Source: Coprinellus micaceus (Eukaryota; Basidiomycota; Agaricomycetes; Agaricales; Psathyrellaceae). Taken from it: a DNA stretch of 64,000 bases. The stretch covers positions 4,898,001 to 4,962,000 of the forward strand of contig OX596335.1 in the NCBI GenBank assembly GCA_951394405.1, in the 5' to 3' direction. Shown in pieces: positions 43,174 through 52,699 of this stretch. Positions within the stretch are counted from its first letter, which is position 1; each line of letters opens with the position of its first letter. Made by a program: the position numbers and the translations under genes. The notes under the pieces are model-generated. The model had not been told where the DNA came from and made no database searches. It worked only from the letters and a program-made list of their open reading frames with translations.

Positions 43174-43556
43174 TGTTGGAAGACAATGCTCATGTCAACT
43201 CTATCTCTACAAAGAATACCTCTATTTCGAACGTTTTACTTATCTTCTATTGTTCTACAGAGAACAACAACCACCTTGTATTATTCCCATTATACTCGCA
43301 CTTATTGTTCTCTTATCTCCACCTTATCTCCATTCACTGCTATTGTTCTCTACTTATGGAACGTCTATTGTTCTTTCCTATTGTTCCGTATATAGGTTAT
43401 CTATTGTTCTCCACAGTATATAGTCCACACTGTAAGTGGGTGAGTCCCCATCGAACTCTCCCCACTTACAGGTGCGTATCTTGTATACCCTACTTACTTC
43501 CAATCTAATATCGAACTCTCCCCACTTACAGTGGGTCATACTTGCATCGTTCTACA
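43174..43556 (+). repeat. 3' LTR of copia element B
   Basis: 383 bp, near-identical to 37356-37738, followed by the AAGTG target duplication. Confidence 0.93.
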
Positions 43557-43561
43557 AAGTG

Positions 43562-44261
43562 TGGTCTACTCGAGCCAAATGTTGATAGCCTTGAAAGTGA
43601 GATGCAAGTTCTCCATCGTTACTTTCAAGGGGTCACAAGAAATTCTGTATGTTCGCCCCAAACCTTATATTGCGTTCACTTGCAGGCGAAGGCTCGCCCA
43701 AAAATAGACACGGGTGGGGGAGTGTGTGGGCTCACAACGTGGCGCCAGCTCTGAGATCCGAGAGGCAAGCCGGACTCGAGGCAAAAGGTTCATGCCCCCC
43801 ACAAGCCCCCCAGTCGGAAATGGAGCCCAAAGATAGAGATCTAATCTTTTACGCCAGGACCTCATTCCCAACGTGCGCTAGACGAATTAAGACAACCTCT
43901 ATGGTTGCTGGGGGACAACCCGGGCAAAGAGGTGCATCAATTGGCGGCGGGCCATGGAAAGACACCCCATCCCGACTCGGATATGCAGGCTGATCATCGG
44001 CGTGAACGGATCAGGGGCAGAGCATGCGTTGTCGGGCATCGATACTCAGAATCGGGGAGAACGAAGGAACGGGTCACGAGAAACGGGGTCTAGCGATTTC
44101 AGATTTCTCGTGACCAAGCCGTCGATAAATAGGTGACAAAGCAAACAATGTTCGTTTTTATTGCCTTTTATGGTGTTTAAGAGACAACGCACTGCCTTGC
44201 TGAAGCAAGGAATCTACTTCTTTGCCCCTATGGTAGAAAGTTATTCCTGCCCCTCAAGCCC
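43562..44261. other. intergenic region right of copia element B
   Basis: No gene recognised. Confidence 0.3.
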
Positions 44262-44648
44262 CTATTTGACGATTTGATCCGGTTTAGTTCTACCGCTCGT
44301 CGGTTTTTGGCGCTCGTCACTTATGACTTGCCTCTGCTCTTCACCACCACCTTTCAACATTGGGTTGATCCTCTTCTCCAGGACACTTTCTCTGCTTGCC
44401 TTCTTCTTGTAATACCTCTGAAAGTACTCTATTAACCCGGGCCAACCATGAAGACGAAAAGCCAGATGTCGAGCCCTGACTCTACGCACCACCGCGCCTT
44501 CGGCTACGATGCACACCCTGGCCCCTACAACACACCCTAGAAGCTCTCTCTCCAGAGCTAGACACCTCAGACTCGGCCTCGAACCTCGCTTCGAACCCCA
44601 TCTTAAACCCCTTCGGGCACACACCCATCGAAACCTCACCCACACCAT
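44262..44648 (-). CDS. hypothetical ORF, 128 aa
   Basis: ATG-started minus-strand frame, Arg-rich at first, then with a more protein-like C-terminal half (WPGLIEYFQRYYKKKASRES, ISDERQKPTSGRTKPDQIVK). No family recognised. It abuts the Dus1-like pseudogene on the other strand and may be spurious. Confidence 0.28.
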   Translation of the reverse strand: MVWVRFRWVCARRGLRWGSKRGSRPSLRCLALERELLGCVVGARVCIVAEGAVVRRVRARHLAFRLHGWPGLIEYFQRYYKKKASRESVLEKRINPMLKGGGEEQRQVISDERQKPTSGRTKPDQIVK

Positions 44649-46740
44649 AAAAGCTAGAGGGCTACGCCCTCAACCGCGCACTTGGCTCCCCGAAATACGC
44701 CGTAGTACCATGGCGGGCGAAAGCGATCTCACGTGGCAGCGGCCCAGTGCCCAGTAGACGGTATGGCAGTCAGTTGGTGTAGGCCTGATTAACGCCAAGG
44801 TGCACTTCCTCCGCTTTCATACCCCTTCCTACTTCCATGCACCACGCACCCAACGTGTATCTGGCCAAGGCTGATATACGGACCCACAGATGTTCATAGA
44901 CGCAAAGAACAAAACATGGCGCTCGAACAACTTCGACATCCCATCTCGCGACACCGTGAAATCGTTCCTCGCCCCATAAGCGTCTAATTCAGTGCCAACG
45001 ACGCCCACTACCTCCTCTCAGCCCGGGTCGTCGCGCCCCACTGCGACGCCATCGGGTATCCGCAGGCTATCGTGAAGGAGGGACAGTATGGGGGTTTCTT
45101 GGCGGGTGAGTGGGAGGTTATATTTCAATTGGGTATGTTGCATACACTACGTGCTTTCGAGTCGTTCTTGCCCCCTTTCACCCTGCCTGCCGTCGTTCGT
45201 TCGTTCGTCCACCCTCCGGCACTCTCACGTTCACTCCCCACTGTCGTCGAACTCCCCGTCTTCCGCCCTTTGCGCCTCCAGCGATTCCCGCGTTTCAGCT
45301 TCCTCTTCTTTTTTCCCTTACGTTCCTTTGTTCCTTCCTCCAAACTACATACTGACCGCCCGTTCCCCTCCAGTCAACACCCTCCACCGCAAACTCGACG
45401 TCCCTGTCACAGCCAAGTCCCGCGTATTTCGTACGTCCCTGCTCTGTTCTCCTCCCCTCCTTTTCTCCTCCCTTCCCGTCCCCTCCCCTGTCCTCTTGTC
45501 TCCCCTTCCTCCTCCTGCTCCGACCCTATACCTTTCTCCACTGGGAACACCCACACTAACTAGAACAATAGCGACGATCGAGAAGACCATCGAATACGCG
45601 AAGATCCTCGAATGCGCAGGAGCCCGAATCCTCACCTGCCACGGCCGTCTGCTCGACCAGCGTGGTCAAATTACTGTACGTCTCCGCCTCTCATTCTCCC
45701 TATCGCTCCCTACCAGATCCGGGTTCGCTCCTCTCGTTCTTACGCACCCTCCATCCCATATTCGTCCTTTTGTCGAGCTACTTTCTTACCTCATTTCTAC
45801 GCCCCTCCCGGTCCCGAGTTTCGGGTCAAATTCTCGTTAACCCCTTTACTGGGTTTCACCGGGCCCTTCTTCGTTCCAGCTTTCCTCCGAGGCCCCCTCC
45901 TTGTTCTCCCACCTCGCGTTTCTCCGGGGCAGATTTGCGCTTGACTTCATTTAGCTCAGGCCCCAGTCGACTCTCGTCGGGTTTCGTTTGCGTTCGTGCC
46001 TTCACTGTTTCTTTGGTTTCCCCGTTCCTTCTCGTTCCTATCGGGACTGCCCTACGGCCTGGTTTAAACGTGCTTACCACGACCTGGGTCCGTTTAGATC
46101 GTTCGATACTTTCAATTCCTTCTTATTGATAGCTTGGCATTGCGGCCTCTGCCAACCATGCTCACTACTTTGTTTCTTTCATTATTGCCGCTTCTTGTCC
46201 GCACCTTCTCCTTCCTTCCCTCCCCTCTTCCTCCCTTCTTCTTCGCCTCTCCTTCCTTTCTGTATGCACGGCCCCATCTTCCGTCTTCCTTTCATACCTT
46301 CGCGATGGCGGTACTCGATTGCTGACCCCTGCATTTCACCCAGAGACTAGCACGCTAAACGAAGATCCGAGCTGTGAAGCGGGCGGTGAAGGTACCTGTG
46401 TTCATGAATGGGAATATTTTGTATCAGGGGGATGTTATCAAGTACACCTTTCTCTTCCTTCGGTTCCCATTCTCTACCCATCCGTGCATATTGTATTCCC
46501 TTTCACCCATCGTCTGCCCCACGCCTCTTCCCAACCCACCCACCTTACGACCATCCTCATGCTCATTTTCTCTCGCTCTCATCCCCCGTATACTGCAAGG
46601 CGAACATTTCTGACATTCCCTACGCCTAGATGCCTAGAAGTGACAGGATGTGACGGCGTGATGAGCACCGAGGGAGCCCCGGCAACCCACCCTTGTTCGC
46701 TGGGCTACCTACGCGGTGGACGAGCCGTACCCACCACCCT
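44645..46740 (+). pseudogene. tRNA-dihydrouridine synthase (Dus1-like) pseudogene
   Basis: Successive blocks match Dus1: KLEGYALNRALGSPKYAVV (44651), ARVVAPHCDAI...PQAIVKEGQYGGFLAGEWE (~45020-45118), VNTLHRKLDVPVTAKSRVF (~45374), TIEKTIEYAKILECAGARIL then TCHGRLLDQRGQIT (45574-45674), KIRAVKRAVKVPVFMNGNIL (~46360) and CLEVTGCDGVMSTEG (~46632). Intron borders are still recognisable. Broken features: a frame-disrupted QLVYTPM region at 44776-44790; the DLNLGC stretch with the catalytic Cys is lost (DAIGYPQ); a TAA stands just before KIRAVK. The enzyme cannot be active. It resembles the fragment at 32007-32500 but is longer. Confidence 0.8.
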
Positions 46741-48039
46741 CTCCTGATAGACCCGTTGTGCAAGCCCAGTGAGATCAGGTTCAAGAGCAAGGGTCCGACG
46801 ACGGTACCCCAACACCAAAGCGCCGTCGAACAACTGCCTCTACACCTCGACTCATCAACCCCCATCCCCTCCTCCTCCCAGAGCCCGGGGTACCGGGAAA
46901 ACGAGCATATCTTGGTGAGGACCCGCCGGCGTGAACGATTTAATCACGAAGTGCCTTCATAACGACATCGATGCCCTCCCGCATGGCTGTATCAGCTGCA
47001 CTTCCAAAGGCCTGCGCCGTAGCCGGTGGTTGGGGAGGATGGGGAGGTGATGAGAGAGAGAAGGGCGGCGGGGAAGGATACGGAGTAGGTTACGCAGGGG
47101 GAGAGTGAGAGGAAGGAGGGGGATTGGTAAATGAGCGAGAAGGAGACCGAGAAGGAGGGGTTCTTGAATTGGGTCAGGCCCATGTATTGTGCAGAGTTCG
47201 TAAAGCGTAACCCGTGTGGTGTCCTAGAGTGCGTATTCATCGACCTTCATGCGTGCCATAGATTATCCAACAGTCGATTGGTTTGCACCCAAACTGCCTT
47301 GGATTCCTTTCTCCTTGCCGCCGCTTCTTGTCACCTTCGCACTCGCCTCCATCTTTTGCCCCTTCACCGGGGAGATGCATGACCTGCCAGGGCATCTCAG
47401 AGCTCATACGGTGCACGCTCGGCCAGGAGGACGGATACCCCACTCGATACCGCTTCGATAATGAGCGGGTTGTTCTCATGCGGTTTTGTCTCGATCCAAT
47501 TTGACATTCATAGCAAACTTCAAAGACCATGCGGAAGTTGATGAACTAGTGGCATGATTTTTGATTGGGAACACATAAACGAGTGCATTGGGCGGAAGGT
47601 AGGAGCACCAGAGCAGCGAACGACAAGCATCTTCTGCGTCTACGCACTCCTCAAGAACATCACCAACGGGTGAGTATTTACATACCGGCGAGCTATCGTG
47701 GTGTCATACACTCGAGTTATTGGCACTGGGCTCTTCGAGTACATTCCGTGATCTATATTCAAAGCGAAACAAGGTGGTAGAGAGTCCAGAGGAAAGCGTA
47801 AGTACAAACACGCGAGCACGGCGAGGAGGCGCAAGGTCCCCAAAGTACTCGCCGCAACATAAATAAGCAATTGCTATCCAAGGACAGCGAGAGAGAAAGG
47901 AATTCTTGGTAGCATGTTAGCCTCTAACACTATGAACTGGCGAGCTGGGTCAAAACAAAAAAGGGACAAATGGTAGTATCGAAAGGTCTTCCCCCATGGG
48001 ATCAACCGTGAATGGTCCTGATCGACCTCTACTCTGTCG
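46741..48039. other. interval without a confident gene
   Basis: Only short frames; a purine-rich tract lies at 47055-47160 (GAGAGAG/GGAAGG). Confidence 0.3.
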
Positions 48040-48940
48040 CTAGAACGTGGAGAACGTGGCCAGAGTCAAGAAGGTGGAGATCATGAGCAATCTAGGAGGG
48101 AGCTTTGAACCCCTCTTGTCGGAGTTTGGGATGCGGCCGGGTGCAAGTCCATCTGTGACTCCGAATACGACAGTTGACCCATTTTCCGTGTCAACTTGTG
48201 AGAGGATCTTCCCATCGTAGGCCCACTAGACACGAAACCTGATCAGGATCGTGTAAAAACAGGACCGGTGGGAGGAAGGCGTACGTTCATGTAGCCAGGG
48301 TCCCCGAGGCGAACGAAGGTACCGGACTTGAACCAATAAATATCGTATCTAGAGAAACCCCAGGTTGTACGTTAGTCACACAGAGTGTCTTGGGTAGTGG
48401 CTAGAAAATACCGTACCCAATATCACCCCCGATCTTAACATCAAACTCCTGATGACGGTGTCCCCAGTCTTCGTCCTGGTTTCCATCAAACTGGGTCGTG
48501 TGGTTGACATGGCAGATGACCCAGTTGAACTGGGGATAATCCTGCCTCACGAGTTGAATGAATCTCTCGGTGAACTTCTGCCTTGCCTAAGGGTTTACAA
48601 TTTAGGTAGACCTCTACGTCTCCAACGGCAATGGGTAGCTTACTATTTTGTCATCGGCAAGGCCGCTAATGACATAGCTGATAACGGAATCAAGCCCACC
48701 CACTACAGCATTGCGAGGGGCTAAGCTGTCTCTCTTGGTGGGGACGAAGGACCTTTCAAATCGCACGAGCCCGACGCCTGTCCCCCCAGGATGGCGCACA
48801 GGGTCACGAGCAGTGAGCGACAGGATGTCCCCATCTCCTTGAAGCCCCGTTCCACGTGAACCCCGCGTCGTAGGACTGCAGGCAACGAAAGTGCCGCTCA
48901 GGGCGATCAAAAAAAGCGTGAAGGCGGATGGGAAGTGCAT
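48040..48940 (-). CDS. small secreted protein, 238 aa (paralog of 17737-18495)
   Basis: Four minus-strand exons, 48644-48940, 48417-48586, 48285-48348 and 48040-48225, join in frame. Exons 2 and 3 are 170 and 64 nt with the same phases as in the plus-strand paralog. A signal peptide is clear (MHFPSAFTLFLIALSGTFVAC), then a polar propeptide-like part. Next is the conserved domain: FNWVICHVNHTTQFDG, WGHRHQEFDVKIGGDIG, YDIYWFKSGTFVRLGDPGY, NWAYDGK. Unlike the paralog it has a C-terminal extension ending in a hydrophobic tail (LLMISTFLTLATFSTF) after GSKLPPR, which could be a GPI-anchor signal, implying cell-wall or membrane attachment. Family and function unknown. Confidence 0.8.
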
Positions 48941-49986
48941 GATTGGTGGGTAGCGATGGGTAGGGGAGCAGCGCTCGAATGGATTGGGGTGGTGATTATG
49001 GGTGAGGAAGGGCCGAAAACACGAGAGGCTTTAAGGGAGAACGAGGAAGGAGTGCCAAGGCGACTCTTCCTCCGCACTGTGAGCAGCATAGACGTATGCA
49101 ATTCTTGGCACAATTAATGCTGAGTTCATAACACACGGACTTGCGGCCCTTCCTGAGCTTTTCGGACAGCGCCTCATGCCTTTGAAGCAGAGGCAAGGTT
49201 CGTGGATGAAACGAATTCACATTAACTCCGCCTGCAAGTGCTTGAGAACTGGAGATTAGGAGGGTGCATCTTCAGGAGAAGACATTCCGACGTCGGTTGA
49301 AACCTTGCATTAAGATGAAAGCGGAGCCAAGGGCACGAAGTCTGCAGAACAGTGCGGACGTCTTGTGACGCGTTAGGTGGCTTCCTGGAGAGAAAATATG
49401 GAGCATAGGCTCAGATCAGCTGTGAGCAATGGTTCCGAGGGCAGACAAGGAGGCGAGTCCAGGTACTGAGCCCCGCTAGTGACTGGAAAGGGATCCGATC
49501 GCGAAATACTAACCAGACGCGGCCAAAGATGAAGAAGGGTAAAAGGTTTCAAATGTACAAGGATTTGATGGGCAGAACCTGAGGGAATGGGTCAGGTGTG
49601 AAGACCACGTACTCCGGAAGGCCGTGTGTAGCAGGATCATTGAATAGAAATAGGCGCCCAGACGGGCGGGCCTGCATTCCGTCTGACAAACGCCTCTCAC
49701 CTCGTGCGATCGTCTCCTATTGGGCTGACAGGTTAGATGAAACACGATGCAATGTCGAGGCCAGTGTTCGGAAGGCAGATAACGGAGACGCTTTGCCAGT
49801 TTCCATGATGTGCGGTCAAGTCTACATGATGAGCGCTTAATCGACATGTAGAACTGCGCGCTTGGAAGAGCATTTCATAATTGAAGCCCCTACACAGATA
49901 TGTAGGACTTCAGGTTGTCTAATGCGGCGCCTTGGGACGCAGTTCGGTGCGCGGAGGAGCCTATTCGGGGGGAATAGCGAAACGGC
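48941..49986. other. intergenic region
   Basis: Promoter side of the secreted-protein gene; no other gene recognised. Confidence 0.3.
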
Positions 49987-50176
49987 GGAGTAGTCTAGAG
50001 TGGACTAACTCGGGCACGTTCGGTTGTGAGGCTGGGGAGCTAGCGGCTGAGTGCCTCGGGATAGCGTCGAGGGCAAGGAGTGACATTGCTTCCGACAATT
50101 GCTGGCATCCACATCAGGTAATGACGAGAATCTAATCTAATCTATCATGATCTTGGGCGCCTAACTGCCCTGGCGC
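49987..50176 (+). repeat. ~200-bp dispersed repeat, copy 3
   Basis: Same family as 21655-21860 and 31753-31944: GGAGTAGTCTAGAGTGGAC, ATAGCGTCGAGGGCAAGGAG, AATCTAATCTAATCTATC and TTGGGCGCCTAACTGCCCTG. A GGCGCC end-motif also occurs 340 bp to its left (49652). Confidence 0.6.
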
Positions 50177-51144
50177 AACGGTTCCTTGGGCAAAGAATGT
50201 GGGTTGATGTGCCTTAGTTTATTTAAAACTTTTGAGTGCGGGGAGGAGTATTTGCATTTGCCAGCACACCGTGAACCTCGCAGGCCACTGGATGCTGGTG
50301 ACTTCCACTCCCGACGCGGTACCCTTGGGCCTTGAGCCAGCATTCTACACCCTTTACTCTCCCTTCGTCCTGGCTCAACAGCCACGCGTACTAACCTCAA
50401 GCAGTATTCAAAAAAATAGCCACTGCTGTATTAGCGAAGGTGTTCAGCTTCCGCCGAGTACCCGGATCCCGTTCCCTGGGTGGATGGGGGACGAAGGTAG
50501 GGACTGGGTGGGGACATTATCAACACGGGAACCGTTAGACCAAGCATGCAAACCCAAGCTGATTCGGACCGGGCTCCTGGTCCATATTCTTCTTGTTGGC
50601 GCACAGGCCGCTCTCCTCTGTGATCAAACCCTGTTGCTGGTTTCGGGGTCGGCGTAAGCTGGAATCATGAAGAATATAAGCGGGGTTTGAATGTGCTCGG
50701 AAGAAGCCGTGCACGTTTCAACGATGTCGATTGACGTCTTCCTCGACCAACACCTACCCCAATCTTGACCATATCGTCCTCTCCTTCGCCATGCTCCATA
50801 ACCTTCGGGCGAACTAGTACAGTTCTTCAGTCCGTTCTCACTCGAAGCCAACGCAATCAAGGGTGTGGGCTAGCCTACCCCCTCTTCAACCGAACTGGAG
50901 GAGCAATGTGGGGATAGGTTCATCCTGTATTGGAGCCATGCCATTGAGTGTGTGCGTCTTCTATACCGCCACACTCCCCCAGGTTCCCTTTTCCGTTACT
51001 CACATGCTAACGTCGACCACTGCTCTGAAGGCGACAGTCTGCAACGCTGTGACGAGCCCTAGTAGTCGCGTCGTTAACAGGGCTTTCCTACGAGGTTGGA
51101 TACACTATACAACGAGCTCGTGTGTGGACTAGCTCCAACGTGCG
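50177..51144. other. no gene recognised
   Basis: Only short, unsupported frames. Confidence 0.3.
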
Positions 51145-51770
51145 CAAACACCCGAGGCCGAGCTTCAGGACGCCAAGCCCACAATTGCGGGTATGAGTGG
51201 GACAACTATGATTTGGCGGGGAGGGCTAGGTAGGCTAGCGGAACGGTTAGACGATGCGACTGGGAAGGTGGCGTATTTGGGCCAAGAGTGAGTAATTCAT
51301 CTGCATGTTGGGTTAGTTCTGTGCACAAGGCCGGAGATCCGAGCCTTCGAGGGTGCAGCGGGGTCTTAGGGCGGTGGAGTCTGTGTCTTCAACCCAGGCG
51401 TCTATCCCCCACGTTCGTAACCCATCATAGCAACTACACATTGCTACCGCACCATGCCTTTACTGACGACTTCGTTTATCAGAACTGAGCGAGCACAATT
51501 TGTCTCAGAGGGAGCCGAACGCCGCTTCTCTGGCATTTTAACAAACATGGAGGCTTTCGAGAAGGATCACGAGGTATGCTTTGCGTCTTATTCCTACTTT
51601 CACCCACCCTCGTATAACCTCTTGTAACGCCCCCGCCTGTTCGACGGGTCGTGCCACTCTTTCATTTCGCCACCTTCCTCTTCCGCGCGATCGTATTTCA
51701 TACCCAGGCCCCCATCCATTCACTCACCCGACCCCACAGATCCTGAAGCAGATTGACTCAGCTCGAGCGT
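51145..51770 (+). pseudogene. tropomyosin pseudogene
   Basis: Collinear with exons 2-4 of the gene at 12815-13730. GCCGAGCTTCAGGACGCCAA then GATTTGGCGGGGAGGG correspond to exon 2 (followed by a GTGAGT donor at ~51287). GAGCCGAACGCCGCTTCT and GAGGCTTTCGAGAAGGA correspond to exon 3 (donor GTATGC at ~51574). CACAGATCCTGAAGCAG corresponds to the exon 4 start. The MDRIR exon is missing, coiled-coil codons are extensively substituted or shifted, and the C-terminal codons are unrecognisable. Introns are retained, so it arose by DNA duplication, not retrotransposition. Confidence 0.75.
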
Positions 51771-51983
51771 CCCCCAGGTGGATTGAAGTGCCCCCCGCCG
51801 ATGGGAATACGCGAATGTAGCTAATTGTCTCCACTTGCTCGAATCGTTCAGGTTTTTGAATACTTACTGATAAAGTGCAATACCCTATGATTGGCACCTC
51901 CCAACAGCGATCCACTCTCCATGGCTATCGTCGGATATAGTGACCCCCTCTTGACCAACTGTTAGCAGATCCACGCTAACCCT

Positions 51984-52454
51984 TTACAACACCTCCTTGC
52001 GGGTCTTTAGAACGCCGTGGAGCGCACCAGCCCACGCCCCTCGGTCTCCTTCTCCCGGCCTATCTCTCAGCGTGTCAAGGTGCCCATCTTCAAGCGATGC
52101 TTGCGCAACGCTTGTCACACCTCCTCTGCGGTTCGTGGTCCGTACTCGCCCGAGCCGCCGAGCCTCAGCGGAGTAGGGGTGGATCTGTGGCTGGCGACTG
52201 CATACGCGCGTATGTACGTCCCATTCAAGCTTTATCTTGTGACCCACCCGCCAAAAGAAACCCTGAGGCAATCCTTCTATCCGCCTCAAACGTCCGCAGT
52301 ATGGGGCGACGCAACGCTTGCGTGTCAGTTCGCGTATTGGGCACGCTCGGTCCGCACCACCCTTGCGCGGTGGCTTTCGAGAACTGACATCCTCCGAAGG
52401 GCCGACCATTGGGAGGGTCAATTCATCCGTCACACCCAACATTACCTCGCACAT
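51984..52454 (-). CDS. hypothetical ORF, 156 aa
   Basis: ATG-started minus-strand frame (MCEVMLGVTDELTLPMVGPS... to TRKEVL), Arg-rich. The opposite strand is equally open over the same span. No domain recognised; may be chance. Confidence 0.2.
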   Translation of the reverse strand: MCEVMLGVTDELTLPMVGPSEDVSSRKPPRKGGADRACPIRELTRKRCVAPYCGRLRRIEGLPQGFFWRVGHKIKLEWDVHTRVCSRQPQIHPYSAEARRLGRVRTTNRRGGVTSVAQASLEDGHLDTLRDRPGEGDRGAWAGALHGVLKTRKEVL

Positions 52455-52699
52455 TTATTCGATAAATAACGACTGTGGATTCACGGTACATACACAATAC
52501 ATGAGAGGTGATGCTAACGGAGTGGCTTTGAAAGTAGATGGGGCATAAGGAATAGCGATGCCAGCACGATGGACTAGAAACAGGACAAGAGAACCAAGAG
52601 GCATGGACTACTTGGACTATGATGCCTCCGCCAGGGATATGTAGGAGCTCGGGACAAAACCTCTTGACACGAGAATGGGGGGCTGAGGAAGCCGATTCG

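Larger units (their letters stand above)
37356..43556 (+). mobile_element. Ty1/copia element B, complete
   Basis: 6201 bp with two 383-bp LTRs (37356-37738, 43174-43556). The ends are TGTTGG...CTACA, and the element is flanked by a perfect 5-bp target duplication AAGTG (37351-37355, 43557-43561). I find two substitutions between the LTRs (about 37544/43362 and 37570/43388), implying a recent insertion. The order gag, protease, integrase, RT, RNase H defines Ty1/copia (Pseudoviridae-type). One uninterrupted frame encodes everything, so the element may still be active. Confidence 0.95.

Noticed and set aside
45072..45944. Long plus-strand frames rich in Pro/Ser/Phe
   Set aside because: They are introns of the Dus1-like pseudogene (pyrimidine-rich) read through.
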